A stretch of 36,555 bases of DNA from an uncultured Bacteroidales bacterium (GCA_946412245.1 CAMKGM010000029.1:1-36555); one strand, 5' to 3'. Counted from the stretch's first letter, positions 8,557 through 17,383 are shown. Notes: generated by a model from the sequence alone, not told the origin. Made by a program: numbers and translations.

Positions 8557-10230
8557 TTATTTAATGATTAGTTTATGCGCTTTTCGGCTGGTGCTCGTTG
8601 TCATGAAGTAGACACCCTGTGGCAGTGCGATGATGGCATCATTCTCCAGGTTGCTGATTTCCTTGACGAGCTGGCCGTTCATGTTGAAGATTCGTGCCAC
8701 GCCCAGCGGCTCACTGCACTTGATGAGCACAGCGCCGTCCATAGCGATGATGGCGAGCGGTTTGTCGACCTTGACATCGTTAATGCCGGTTGTGGTAACG
8801 GTGATGACGTTAGATTCGGGTGAGGTGTAGCCCAGTCGTGAGCTTTGCACGGTGTAGGTCTGAGTCTGCCCCGGTTCAAAGTCGGTGACAGGATAGCTGG
8901 TATCCTCGGCATCGATGTTGAGGGTCTCTGAAAGGACTATGTTGTTGTCCTTGTCATAGACGGTGCGGTTCAACAGATAGAAGTCGATTTCCTGTGTGGC
9001 AGGGGTCCAGTTGGCCACATAGCTGTTGTCGGTAATGTCGGTAGCCGGCAGAGCCTCAAGCGCGTTGAGCGTCGGCACCTCGCTACACTTGGCTTGCAGT
9101 TCCACACCGATGCTGCCCACCAGTCCGCCGTCGCTTAGCAGCAACTTGGCGGTGTGCTCACCCACAGCAGTGGGGGTATAGGTGATGACCAGCGGATAAC
9201 CCTCTTCAGAGTTGGCAATGGTGCGGTCAATGCTTGTGACGTTGACTGAGAACATCTTGTAGTCGGCCTTGTAGAGTTGTACGCTCAAGTCGTGCGTCAG
9301 GTTCCGGCCTTTGATGAAGACGGTGTACTGCAGCGATTTGCCGATGGCTACTTCGCCGAAGTCAAGCAATGTGCCTTGGGTGGGCGTGATGAGTTCGGGT
9401 TCGCCGGTCACTTCACCGCCGTCGCCATTGTAAACCTGGCCTTGCTTGTCGCCCCAGATGTATTCGATGAGTTCGGGGTTGTCGATAAACGGGTTGCGGT
9501 TGTTCTGTACGCGATACACGGCTTCGTTGCGAGCTTTTTCCTTGTCGCTCACGGGGTCTTCACGGGCCCAGCGCAGGAGCAGTGCAATCGACCACTCGTT
9601 CAGTGTCTTCCAGTTGGTACTGGCATTGCTCATCATGAAGGTGTACTTCCAGGTGTAGTCCTGATAGCAGGTGGCCATATAGAAGTAGGTGCGTGCAAAG
9701 TCACCCTTGTAGCGGTCGTCGGGCTCAAACACGGTTCCGGCTCCACCGCCTTGACCTGACTTAGGAGTACCGGTTTTTGTCACACCGTTATTGAACACCA
9801 CAGTTGAGACCTCGCCCAGTGGCCAGTGCAGTTTGGCGGTGTTGGCCTCGGCATCGCTGGGGTAGAGGTGGAACAGGTCGGTGTAACTTGGGTAAAGGGT
9901 GATATCATCGCCGCCACCCCACCAGCTCTTGGGCAACGAGTGCTCCTTGTTCATGCCCGGCACCGAGCTTGAACCGCGAAAGTAGTATTCATTGTCACTG
10001 TACATATCCCACACGCGACTTGGGTCGTCGGCCATGCAGTCGGTGTTGTTGAAATAGTACCACAAACTGCTGTAGTAGACAGCGGTGTGAGGCCTGATGA
10101 GGTTGAATAGGGCGTCTTTCAGCGCTTGTCCGCTCTTGCCGTTGATCGACTTGTAATAGCCTGCAGGGGCATTGGCAACCGCCACCATGGCGGTGAGGGC
10201 GACACATAGTGTGATGTAAAGTTTTCGCAT
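8557..10230 (-). CDS. Secreted endonuclease I family nuclease with type IX secretion tail
   Basis: A 557-residue exported protein. Residues 1-21 are a signal peptide. Residues about 25-260 match the endonuclease I (EndA/Vvn-type His-Me finger) family: GMNKEHSLPKSWWGG carries the catalytic His (about 97), followed by DLFHLYPSDAEANTAK with metal-ligand Asn and His. A beta-rich region (about 290-390, a choice-of-anchor-like fold) and a fibronectin-type stretch (about 395-480) follow. The last about 70 residues (VARIFNMNGQLVKEI ... LPQGVYFMT ... HKLIIK) match the Por secretion C-terminal sorting domain used by the type IX system. It probably degrades extracellular DNA or RNA at the surface. It has its own promoter. 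Confidence 0.9.
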   Translation of the reverse strand: MRKLYITLCVALTAMVAVANAPAGYYKSINGKSGQALKDALFNLIRPHTAVYYSSLWYYFNNTDCMADDPSRVWDMYSDNEYYFRGSSSVPGMNKEHSLPKSWWGGGDDITLYPSYTDLFHLYPSDAEANTAKLHWPLGEVSTVVFNNGVTKTGTPKSGQGGGAGTVFEPDDRYKGDFARTYFYMATCYQDYTWKYTFMMSNASTNWKTLNEWSIALLLRWAREDPVSDKEKARNEAVYRVQNNRNPFIDNPELIEYIWGDKQGQVYNGDGGEVTGEPELITPTQGTLLDFGEVAIGKSLQYTVFIKGRNLTHDLSVQLYKADYKMFSVNVTSIDRTIANSEEGYPLVITYTPTAVGEHTAKLLLSDGGLVGSIGVELQAKCSEVPTLNALEALPATDITDNSYVANWTPATQEIDFYLLNRTVYDKDNNIVLSETLNIDAEDTSYPVTDFEPGQTQTYTVQSSRLGYTSPESNVITVTTTGINDVKVDKPLAIIAMDGAVLIKCSEPLGVARIFNMNGQLVKEISNLENDAIIALPQGVYFMTTSTSRKAHKLIIK

Positions 10231-10278
10231 AAGATATTCTCGTTTTTGTTTTAGTCAGTATAAGGGTATAGAATTATG

Positions 10279-10306
10279 CAAAGTTAGCTTGAATTCCATT
10301 AATATC
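10279..10306 (-). promoter_or_regulatory. Promoter of the endonuclease gene
   Basis: On the minus strand a TAACTTTG -7 element (10279-10286) is preceded by a TTGG-containing -33 region with about a 19-base spacer. The leader would be about 45 bases. It is divergent from the glycosyltransferase promoter. Confidence 0.65.
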
Positions 10307-10327
10307 CAAAAAATAAAGGTGCAGAAA

Positions 10328-10359
10328 GTTGCTTGAGCGGTGAAACTTATCTAAATTTG
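10328..10359 (+). promoter_or_regulatory. Promoter of the glycosyltransferase-radC unit
   Basis: GTTGC (10328-10332) then a 19-base spacer and a TAAATTTG -7 element (10352-10359), 20 bases before the ATG at 10380. Confidence 0.7.
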
Positions 10360-10379
10360 CATAGAAAATCAATGAAATC

Positions 10380-11387
10380 ATGACGCAGACCCCCTATTTT
10401 TCAGTCATAATCCCTGTGTATAATCGTCCTGACGAGATTCAAGACCTGATGCAGAGTCTGAGCCGGCAAACGTGTACCGATTTTGAGGTGCTGATTGTTG
10501 AGGACGGTTCTACCGTGCGCTGTGAATCCCAGGTCAAGGCCTATGAAGATGCCGTTGACGTACACTATTATTATAAGGAGAACGAGGGCCGCAGCATAGC
10601 GCGCAACTATGGCATTGAGCGAGCGCGAGGCGAGTACTTCGTGTTCTTCGATAGCGACTGTGTGATACCTGAAGGTTACTTTGCCACATTGCGTGCTGCA
10701 CTTGAGAAAGACTTTGTGCCCTGCTTTGGCGGTCCCGATGCGGCAAGCGACGATTTCACCGATGTGCAGAAGGCCATCAACTTCTCCATGACCTCGTTTC
10801 TCACCACAGGTGGCATTAGAGGCGGCAAGGTGCAGCTCGAAAAATTTGTACCACGCTCCTTCAATATGGGCTATAGCCGCGAGGTGTGGGAGCGGGTAGG
10901 GGGCTTCCGCGAGATGTTCAGCGAGGACATTGACATGAGCACCCGCATTCGCCAGGCCGGTTTTGCCATCAGGCTCATTCGCGAGGCCTATGTCTACCAC
11001 AAGCGCCGCACCAGTCTCAAGAAGTTTGCGCGCCAGACCTATGTGTTCGGCATGTCGCGCATTACCCTCAAGTTGCTTTACCCCGACTCGCTCAAGGTGG
11101 TGCACACCCTTCCCGCTGTGTTTTTGTTGGGATGCCTGGCACTCATTTTGCTTGCCATCTTTTGGCGCTGGTGGTGCATATTGCCGTTGGCCTTGTATGC
11201 GGTGATGCTATGGGTAAGCGCCTTGCTCAAGACTAGAAACCTGAAGATTGCCTCGCTCGCTGTCGTTACCAGCTTTGTGCAACTGTTCAGCTATGGTTAC
11301 GGCTTTATCAAGGCATTTGTGTGGAAAATTCTCTTGCGTCACGGTCGTGACCTGGATCAGGAAATCGCTATGCGCAAAGGCAAATAA
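10380..11387 (+). CDS. Family 2 glycosyltransferase with C-terminal membrane segments
   Basis: A 335-residue protein. Residues 6-220 form a GT-A fold: SVIIPVYNRPDEIQDLM at the N-terminus for nucleotide-sugar binding, FEVLIVEDGST, and the metal-binding DSD at about 91-93 in YFVFFDSDC. A second acidic segment (FSEDIDMSTRIRQAGF) and a KRRTSLKKFARQ stretch fit the acceptor side of GT2 enzymes. Two hydrophobic helices at about 240-285 (TLPAVFLLGCLALILLAIFW and LPLALYAVMLWVSALL) should anchor it to the inner membrane with the catalytic domain in the cytoplasm. It likely acts in surface glycan or glycolipid synthesis. The radC gene starts 11 bases after its stop. Confidence 0.88.
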   Translation: MTQTPYFSVIIPVYNRPDEIQDLMQSLSRQTCTDFEVLIVEDGSTVRCESQVKAYEDAVDVHYYYKENEGRSIARNYGIERARGEYFVFFDSDCVIPEGYFATLRAALEKDFVPCFGGPDAASDDFTDVQKAINFSMTSFLTTGGIRGGKVQLEKFVPRSFNMGYSREVWERVGGFREMFSEDIDMSTRIRQAGFAIRLIREAYVYHKRRTSLKKFARQTYVFGMSRITLKLLYPDSLKVVHTLPAVFLLGCLALILLAIFWRWWCILPLALYAVMLWVSALLKTRNLKIASLAVVTSFVQLFSYGYGFIKAFVWKILLRHGRDLDQEIAMRKGK

Positions 11388-11398
11388 TACTGCAAGCT

Positions 11399-12115
11399 AT
11401 GGAAAAAGAACGCTATGAGCAGACCCTGTCGCGGGCATTGAAGACGCAGCTGGCTGCCGAGGACCGTCCACGCGAGAAAGCTAAGGAAAAGGGATTTGAA
11501 TCGCTATCGACTGCCGAGTTGCTTGCCATTATCATAGGCAGCGGAACACCGGGCGAATCGGTTGTTGAGCTGTGCCAACGCATCTTGCGCGACCATAACA
11601 ACAAACTCTATCTGGTGGCACGCAATGGCATCAAGGACCTGATGCGCTACAAGGGCATCGGTGAGGTCAAGGCCATTGAGGTGCTTGCCGCGCTTGAACT
11701 GTCGAGGCGTTATCAGCTCGAGAAGTTTGAGGAAGATAGCCTGGTGCGCGAGAGTCGTGACGCTTATCAGTACTTGCGTCAACGCCTGGAGCACTTGGAG
11801 CATGAGGAGATATGGATTCTGCTGCTCAATCGCGGTCGTCGCATCACGGGCAGTTACCGTATCAGTTCTGGTGGAACTGCTATGGCTGTGGGCGATGTCA
11901 AGATTATTTTGCGAACTGCCCTTGAGCATCTTGCCGACGCAATGATTCTGGCGCACAATCACCCGTCAGACACGTTGCAACCCAGTCCGCAGGACGATAG
12001 TCTCACCCGCCAGGTCAAAGCCGGCTGCGATGCCGTGGGCATTGCGCTGCTCGACCACATCATCGTGTGCCGAGGCGGCAACTATTACAGCTACGCCGAC
12101 AATACTCGCCTCTAA
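11399..12115 (+). CDS. radC: RadC family protein (JAB/MPN-type metalloprotein)
   Basis: A 238-residue protein. Residues 30-100 contain a helix-hairpin-helix-like UPF0758 N-terminal domain (LSTAELLAIIIGSGTPGESV and YKGIGEVKAIEVLAALEL). Residues 115-235 are the JAB domain with the JAMM-type zinc signature AHNHPSDTLQPSPQDD. Despite the name, a role in DNA repair is not established for the family, and the biochemical activity is unknown. It follows the glycosyltransferase by 11 bases and should share its promoter. It converges on dnaB with 19 bases between the stop codons. Confidence 0.92.
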   Translation: MEKERYEQTLSRALKTQLAAEDRPREKAKEKGFESLSTAELLAIIIGSGTPGESVVELCQRILRDHNNKLYLVARNGIKDLMRYKGIGEVKAIEVLAALELSRRYQLEKFEEDSLVRESRDAYQYLRQRLEHLEHEEIWILLLNRGRRITGSYRISSGGTAMAVGDVKIILRTALEHLADAMILAHNHPSDTLQPSPQDDSLTRQVKAGCDAVGIALLDHIIVCRGGNYYSYADNTRL

Positions 12116-12134
12116 TCCAATTCAGTCAGTAGAC

Positions 12135-13724
12135 TTAGAAGGGTGCTTGGGGTTCGTTAGGATCTCTCATGAAGTCAACGTTGGGCGGCGGGAGTTGATT
12201 ATTGTCAAGTGCCGGAATGCCATCGCTTGTGGGGGCGGTTTCGTTGTCGCTGTTCAGCTTAGATTCAACAGTGTTTTGCTGTGTATTGTTGCTGTAGAGA
12301 TTGTCGTCCCAATTCTCGAATCGGGCATATTGTGCCACAAAGCGCAGCTGAACATCGTCAACGGCACCGCTACGATGCTTGGCGATGATGAATTCAGAGA
12401 CACCTCGAATGTCGTTGTTTTGGCCATCCTCGGTTGAGCGTAAGTAGTATTCGGGTCGGTGAATGAAGCACACGATGTCGGCATCTTGCTCAATGGCACC
12501 CGACTCACGCAGGTCGCTGAGCTGAGGCCGCTTGCCGTTGCGGTCATCGCCACGATTCTCAACGCTTCGGTTGAGCTGCGACAGGGCTATGATGGGGATG
12601 TCAAGCTCCTTAGCAAGTTGCTTGAGCGAGCGCGAGATGGTACTCACCTCCTGTTCACGGCTACCATATTTCATGCCTGATGCGTTCATGAGTTGTAGGT
12701 AGTCGATGATGATGATTTTCACGCCATGCTCGCTCACGAGCCGTCGGGCCTTGGTCTGCAGTTCGAAGATGGAAAGTGATGGAGTGTCGTCGATATAGAG
12801 TGGGGCGGAGTAGAGTTGTTTCACGCGGGTCATGAGGTTGTCCCACTCGTTAGGTTCGAGTTTTCCGCTCTTAATCTTTTCACTCTTGAGGTTACACACG
12901 TTGCTGATGAGGCGGTTCACGAGCTGCAGATTCGACATCTCAAGCGAGAAGAAAGCCACCGGAATGTTATAATCGACGGCCATATTCTTGGCCATAGAGA
13001 GTACTAAAGCTGTTTTGCCCATAGCAGGACGTGCAGCGATGATGATGAGGTCGCTGTTTTGCCAGCCTGAGGTAATCTTGTCAATGCCTCGGAAACCGCT
13101 CTGCAGTCCGCTGAGTCCGCTATCACGATTGGCGGCATCTTCGATTTTTGCGATAGCCTCGTTGATGACGGGGTCAATTTGTGTCACATCTCGCTTGAGT
13201 GTCTTCTTGGAGATTTCGAAAAGTTTGCCCTCGGCTTCTTGCAGCAGGTCGTAGACATCAATACCATCGTCGAATGCGAGGGTGCCAATCTGCGAACTGA
13301 AGCTGATGAGTTCACGGGCAAGGAACTTTTGTGCGACAATTCGTGCGTGATACTCAACGTTGGCCGCGCTGATTACGCGGCTGGTAAGTTCAGAGATGCG
13401 TACCGCACCGCCGGCCTCTTCGAGCGTACCGTTGCTACGCAGTTGCTCGGTGACGGTGAGCATGTCGATGGGTCGCTGGCTTGCGCCCAGGGCTTGAATG
13501 GCCTCGTAAATTCTGGCATTGGCGTTATCGTAGAAACTCTGCGGGCTGAGGATGTCGCACACGATTGAGTAGGCATTCTTCTCGAGCATGAGGGCACCGA
13601 GCACCGCGGCCTCGATATCAAGGTCTTGAGGTTGTTGCTTGCCATAGTCTGATGTTATCTCGCTCTCGTGGCGAGGGCGTTGACGCTGCGCGCGTCGTTG
13701 TTCTTTAGTGAGTTCAAATTCCAT
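12135..13724 (-). CDS. dnaB: Replicative DNA helicase DnaB
   Basis: A 529-residue hexameric helicase that unwinds DNA at the replication fork. A Lys/Arg/Gln-rich N-terminal tail of about 30 residues is followed by the DnaB N-terminal helical domain (about 35-140), a linker helix and the RecA-like motor domain. Visible motor marks are Walker A in ARPAMGKTALVLSMA (about 231-245), SLEMSNLQLVNRLI, the Walker B region IIIIDYLQLM, and SQLNRSVENR and DLRESGAIEQDADIV. A low-complexity Asn/Gln-rich tail ends the protein. No intein is present. An upstream TTG start (13751) is rejected because it falls in the -7 element, so the ATG at 13724 is used. Confidence 0.96.
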   Translation of the reverse strand: MEFELTKEQRRAQRQRPRHESEITSDYGKQQPQDLDIEAAVLGALMLEKNAYSIVCDILSPQSFYDNANARIYEAIQALGASQRPIDMLTVTEQLRSNGTLEEAGGAVRISELTSRVISAANVEYHARIVAQKFLARELISFSSQIGTLAFDDGIDVYDLLQEAEGKLFEISKKTLKRDVTQIDPVINEAIAKIEDAANRDSGLSGLQSGFRGIDKITSGWQNSDLIIIAARPAMGKTALVLSMAKNMAVDYNIPVAFFSLEMSNLQLVNRLISNVCNLKSEKIKSGKLEPNEWDNLMTRVKQLYSAPLYIDDTPSLSIFELQTKARRLVSEHGVKIIIIDYLQLMNASGMKYGSREQEVSTISRSLKQLAKELDIPIIALSQLNRSVENRGDDRNGKRPQLSDLRESGAIEQDADIVCFIHRPEYYLRSTEDGQNNDIRGVSEFIIAKHRSGAVDDVQLRFVAQYARFENWDDNLYSNNTQQNTVESKLNSDNETAPTSDGIPALDNNQLPPPNVDFMRDPNEPQAPF

Positions 13725-13748
13725 AGTGGTTCGTTTTTTGTTATGGTG

Positions 13749-13779
13749 CAAAGTTAATGTTGTTGCTTGGAATGCCCAA
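13749..13779 (-). promoter_or_regulatory. Promoter of dnaB
   Basis: On the minus strand TAACTTTG (13749-13756) lies 19 bases after TTGG (13776-13779). The leader to the ATG at 13724 is about 20 bases. Confidence 0.72.
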
Positions 13780-13888
13780 CACTATCACCTCTAAAATTAT
13801 TCACAAGATATTAACGGGTCCTATGCAACAAAATGGGCACTCAGTGCGTCTATATAATAGAATGTAGAAACAGCAATCTGATAAACAG

Positions 13889-13913
13889 AATCCTAATGAC
13901 TGAATTGGGATGA
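13889..13913. repeat. Dispersed hairpin repeat, copy 1
   Basis: AATCCTAATGACTGAATTGG plus GATGA. ATCCTAA pairs with TTGGGAT (one G-U) around a seven- to eight-base loop. Related copies are at 20470-20493 and 28907-28930. Confidence 0.65.
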
Positions 13914-13944
13914 GGCAAACACTTCAAAACAGTAAAACCTTTCC

Positions 13945-13982
13945 TGAAAAGATGCCCTGCTCTCGCGATGAAAGCAGGGCAT
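13945..13982 (-). terminator. Terminator of the bamD-omega unit
   Basis: A 10-bp stem (ATGCCCTGCT at 13952-13961 with AGCAGGGCAT at 13973-13982) is followed on the minus strand by CTTTTC. It lies 35 bases after the stop of the omega gene. Confidence 0.75.
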
Positions 13983-14017
13983 TGATTTTGCACCGTAAAA
14001 GCGGGTGTGTTTAGAAG

Positions 14018-14350
14018 TTAATTGTCGTCTTTCTCCTTAGCTACGTTGCGATACACGAGCTTGCCGTCGCAATACTCCTGAGTGGCGATGAGGGTGGGTT
14101 TCGGCAACTTCTCGTAGTACTTCGAAATCTCAATTTGCTCCCGGTTCTCAGAAATCTCTTCGAGGTTATCGTTGAGTGTTGCAAACTCTTGGAGTTTCTT
14201 TTCGAGGTCGCTTTTCATCTCTGCCGAGATTTGGTTAGCTCTCTTACCGATGATGGCAACGGTCTCGTAGATGTTGCCAGTTGGTTGTGCCATCTCAATA
14301 AGATCGTGTACCGTGGTGTTGATGGGTGCGTTAGCTTTCTTGTAATCCAT
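14018..14350 (-). CDS. rpoZ: DNA-directed RNA polymerase omega subunit (Bacteroidota type)
   Basis: A 110-residue protein with the Rpb6/omega-like core: an N-terminal segment (MDYKKANAPINTTVHDLIEM), then the conserved helix NIYETVAIIGKRANQISAEM, which matches the omega family's YE.V.I..KRA.Q pattern. A charged helix (DLEKKLQEFATLNDNLEEI) and a C-terminal PKPTLIATQEYCDGKLVYR stretch follow, as in Bacteroidota versions. Omega helps assemble and stabilise the core enzyme. It lies 17 bases after bamD on the same strand, a pairing that is common in this phylum, and a terminator follows. Confidence 0.85.
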   Translation of the reverse strand: MDYKKANAPINTTVHDLIEMAQPTGNIYETVAIIGKRANQISAEMKSDLEKKLQEFATLNDNLEEISENREQIEISKYYEKLPKPTLIATQEYCDGKLVYRNVAKEKDDN

Positions 14351-14367
14351 TGTGAAAAATATGATAA

Positions 14368-15177
14368 TTAATTGTTGTTGACGTGTTTGCTTGCAATTTT
14401 GAAGATATTGTCGGCTTCTTTGCGATACTTGCTGTCGGGGTAGTCGTTAATGAAGGCGTAGTACTCGTCGATGACTGTGCGGTAACGTTCTTCCTTCTTT
14501 TCATTAACACTCTGCTCGGCTTCGCTGAAGCGTGACTTGAGGATAATCATCTCAAGGTCTTCCTTATACTTGCTGTAGGGGTAGTCCTTGATGGCGTTCT
14601 TGGCCGTGATGACGGCGCTCTCGTAGTTGTTGCCCATGTAGTTGCCCAAGTTGTAGTAGAGCGTGGCATTCTCCAGTTCTTTTTTGACGAGCTTGTCCTG
14701 CAACTCAAAGATGGCGCTTTGCGCAATCGACACTTTGTCGCTCTTAGGGAAGTAGTCGAGGAAGGCCTGCAGCTCCTCGATGGCCTTGATGGTCTCGGAC
14801 TGGTCGAGCTGTGGGTCGGGCGAGTCAAGGTAGTAGCCGTAGCCGGCATAGAAGCGAGCCAGCTCGGCATATTGGCCTTTAGGATACTGAGTGTAGTACT
14901 GCTTGAAGTAGGAGCCGGCATTCAGGTAGTCCTTGTTCTCGTAGTAGCTGAGGCCGAGCAGGTAGAGCGATTCCTCGCCCTTGTCGGTGCCGCGAAACAC
15001 GGAGATGACATCTTCGAGCAAGGTATAAGCTTGGGCATACTTCTTTTGCTCAAAAGCTCGCTTGGCGAACTCGAACTTGTAGTTGTAGTCCGAGCTCTTC
15101 ATGGCCTTGTTGTATTCGCCGCAAGACCCCAAAACAAGCAGTGACAAGCCTGCCAATATGATAGAGAAACGTTTCAT
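14368..15177 (-). CDS. bamD: Outer membrane protein assembly factor BamD
   Basis: A 269-residue lipoprotein of the BAM complex, which inserts beta-barrels into the outer membrane. The signal ends in the lipobox LVLGSC (about residues 15-20). The mature part is made of TPR helix pairs: ALSSDY-like start NKAMKSSDYNYKFEFAKRAF, AYTLLEDVISVFRGTDKGEE, YLLGLSYYENKDYLNAGSYF, FYAGYGYYLDSPDPQLDQ (the family's typical SP..LDQ element) and IEELQAFLDYFPKS. Length is normal. The start at 15177 (MKRFS) is chosen over an upstream TTG at 15183. A promoter and a 5' leader hairpin lie in the divergent gap. Confidence 0.92.
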   Translation of the reverse strand: MKRFSIILAGLSLLVLGSCGEYNKAMKSSDYNYKFEFAKRAFEQKKYAQAYTLLEDVISVFRGTDKGEESLYLLGLSYYENKDYLNAGSYFKQYYTQYPKGQYAELARFYAGYGYYLDSPDPQLDQSETIKAIEELQAFLDYFPKSDKVSIAQSAIFELQDKLVKKELENATLYYNLGNYMGNNYESAVITAKNAIKDYPYSKYKEDLEMIILKSRFSEAEQSVNEKKEERYRTVIDEYYAFINDYPDSKYRKEADNIFKIASKHVNNN

Positions 15178-15199
15178 TCGCAATTTGAGTTTAAATCAC

Positions 15200-15217
15200 G
15201 CCACGCGCGAGCGTGGC
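15200..15217 (-). promoter_or_regulatory. Leader hairpin of bamD
   Basis: GCCACGC and GCGTGGC form a perfect 7-bp GC-rich stem with a four-base loop. It lies 12 bases downstream of the -7 element, so it should be at the very 5' end of the transcript. Confidence 0.6.
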
Positions 15218-15228
15218 ATTTCAACCTG

Positions 15229-15258
15229 CAAAATTACTCATAATTCTAAACATTGCAA
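15229..15258 (-). promoter_or_regulatory. Promoter of bamD-omega
   Basis: On the minus strand TAATTTTG (15229-15236) lies 18 bases after TTGC (15255-15258). Confidence 0.7.
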
Positions 15259-15319
15259 GCGCTGAAAACCAAAAAACTATTAAATCAAGGTGCAAAATGT
15301 GAATTATGGGAGCGAAAAT

Positions 15320-15350
15320 GGCAAAAAAACGGTAGTTTTTCTTAATTTTG
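15320..15350 (+). promoter_or_regulatory. Promoter of the U32 peptidase-family gene
   Basis: The -7 element TAATTTTG (15343-15350) is clear. The -33 region (TGGC near 15319-15322) is weak. The -7 element ends seven bases before the ATG at 15358, so the message should be leaderless or nearly so. Confidence 0.6.
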
Positions 15351-15357
15351 CACCACG

Positions 15358-17199
15358 ATGAAGCCATCAGTCCGTAAAATAGAGTTGCTGGCACCGGCGC
15401 GTGATGCCGACATTGCCATTGAGGCTATTAGGCATGGTGCCGATGCGGTGTATATGGGTGCCTCGGCTTTCGGGGCGCGTGCTTCGGCGGGCAATTCGCT
15501 CGACGAGGTGAAGCGTGCCGTTGAGTTCGCACATCAATTTAACGCGCGCATCTATGCCACGGTCAACACGTTGGTCTATGACCACGAGTTGCCCCGGGTA
15601 GAGCGACTCATAGCCGACCTGTACCACGCGGGGGTTGATGCCATCATTGTGCAGGATATGGGCATCTTGCGCATGGACCTGCCGCCCATTGCCTTGCATG
15701 CCAGCACGCAGTGCGACCTGCGCACACCCCAGAAGGCCCGGTTCCTGGAGGCGGCGGGCTTCTCGCAGCTGGTGCTCGCGCGCGAGCTGAGCCTTGACGA
15801 GACCCGGAGCATTGCCGACAGCGTGCAGGTGCCCATCGAGGCATTTGTGCACGGTGCCCTGTGCGTGAGCTACAGTGGTCGTTGCCAGGTGAGTGAGATG
15901 GTAAAGGGGCGCAGCGCCAACCGTGGCGAGTGTGCCCAGATGTGCCGTCTTGCCTATGACCTGGAGGATGGCGCGGGGCGCAAACTCGTGGAGAACAAAC
16001 ACTTGCTGTCGTTGCGCGACCTGAATATGAGCAGCCGTCTTGCCCAGATGATTGAGGCGGGCGTGTCGTCGTTCAAGATTGAGGGCCGGCTCAAGGATGT
16101 GGGCTATGTGAAAAATGTGGTCGCCTACTATCGCCGTGCCCTTGACCGCATCATTGCTGCCAGCGAGGGGGCGCTTGAGCGCTCGTCATGTGGCACATCG
16201 GTCTTCAGTTTTGAACCCGATGTGGCAAAGAGTTTCAACCGCTCGTTCACTACCTATTTTGCCGACGCTCACCGCTTGCCCAACGGCCATAGCATGGCTT
16301 CGCTCAACACGCCTAAATCGATGGGCGAACCACTGGGCAAGGCTCGCAATGTGCGGGGCAAGACCCTAGAGATTGATACCCGAAAACCGCTTGCCAATGG
16401 CGACGGACTGAGCTTTGTGAATGCTCGTGGAGAGTATGAGGGCTGTCGCGTGAATGTGGCCAATGGCAAACGTGTGGTGCTCAACGAAGAGGTGCAGATT
16501 CCCGCTGGTGCCATGATCTATCGCACCCACGACAAGGCGATGAACGATATTCTTGCAAAACCCAGTGCCGAGCGGCGCATTGCCGTCGATGCCCGGCTGA
16601 CTCTTGTGCCGGGTGGTGTCACGCTCACGCTGAGCGACGAGCGTGGCAACCGCGTGACGCACCGCCTCGACAGCGATGCCATTCAGCCGGCTCAGTCGCC
16701 ACAGGCCGACAAGCAGCGTCAAGTGCTTGCCAAACTGGGAAATACCATCTATGAATTACATGAGGCCGAGTTGCTCGACGGATGTTTCATCCCGTCATCG
16801 TTGCTCACCCGCTTGCGCCGCGAGACCATCGAGTTGCTCGACCGTGCACAGCGGCTCACCTATCACCGTGATGTGCGGCGCTCCGAGGATCGCACTGCTC
16901 CTTGCTTTGCAACGGAGCTTGCAAGTGCCGACAATGTGGCCAATCATCTGGCCGAGGAATTCTATCGCGACCACGGCGTGGAGCGCATCACACCGGCCAT
17001 TGAGGTGCAGAAACCTGCCGGCAGCGAACCTGTGCCCGTGATGCACACGCGCTACTGCCTGAGGCGTGAGCTGGGAGCTTGCCGACTTGACCCCAAAGCC
17101 AAGAAATTGCCAGCAGAATTGTATCTGCGCAATGCCGGCACCTTGCTGCGCGTCGATTGCGACTGCTCCCGCTGCGAGATGCACCTCTACCTCCTCTAA
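15358..17199 (+). CDS. U32 peptidase family protein (RlhA-like)
   Basis: A 613-residue cytosolic protein. Residues 7-270 are the U32 domain: ELLAPARDADIAIEAIRHGA, DAVYMGASAFGARASAGNS, ARIYATVNTLVYDHEL, then EAFVHGALCVSYSGRCQVSE and SANRGECAQMCRLAYDLED, with the four cysteines (about 169, 176, 192, 196) expected to hold an iron-sulfur cluster. The C-terminal half is the DUF3656-type extension, and the end CDCSRCEMHLY adds a further Cys cluster. The long two-part form resembles E. coli RlhA, which hydroxylates C2501 of 23S rRNA; despite the name, no peptidase activity is implied. Base composition is GC-rich compared with the rest of the window. Confidence 0.87.
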   Translation: MKPSVRKIELLAPARDADIAIEAIRHGADAVYMGASAFGARASAGNSLDEVKRAVEFAHQFNARIYATVNTLVYDHELPRVERLIADLYHAGVDAIIVQDMGILRMDLPPIALHASTQCDLRTPQKARFLEAAGFSQLVLARELSLDETRSIADSVQVPIEAFVHGALCVSYSGRCQVSEMVKGRSANRGECAQMCRLAYDLEDGAGRKLVENKHLLSLRDLNMSSRLAQMIEAGVSSFKIEGRLKDVGYVKNVVAYYRRALDRIIAASEGALERSSCGTSVFSFEPDVAKSFNRSFTTYFADAHRLPNGHSMASLNTPKSMGEPLGKARNVRGKTLEIDTRKPLANGDGLSFVNARGEYEGCRVNVANGKRVVLNEEVQIPAGAMIYRTHDKAMNDILAKPSAERRIAVDARLTLVPGGVTLTLSDERGNRVTHRLDSDAIQPAQSPQADKQRQVLAKLGNTIYELHEAELLDGCFIPSSLLTRLRRETIELLDRAQRLTYHRDVRRSEDRTAPCFATELASADNVANHLAEEFYRDHGVERITPAIEVQKPAGSEPVPVMHTRYCLRRELGACRLDPKAKKLPAELYLRNAGTLLRVDCDCSRCEMHLYLL

Positions 17200-17285
17200 A
17201 TCACAGCTTTACTATCTTACTTTTCTAGCCACTCAACATTAAACCCTCAATTATCATCATTTTTTTGCAAAAATAGATAATGTGC

Positions 17286-17316
17286 TTTGCTTTTTGCACT
17301 TTTATCGTTATATTTG
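17286..17316 (+). promoter_or_regulatory. Promoter of the BspA-lipase-dockerin gene
   Basis: TTTGC (17286-17290), an 18-base spacer and TATATTTG (17309-17316). The leader to the ATG at 17384 would be about 60 bases and AT-rich. Confidence 0.65.
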
Positions 17317-17383
17317 CAAAGAATTCCTATCATTTTAGGCATTTTTTTGATAAACCTATTACTACAATATAAACTTTACCATC

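Noticed and set aside
13725-13751. TTG start adding nine residues to DnaB
   Set aside because: The codon lies inside the -7 element of the promoter.
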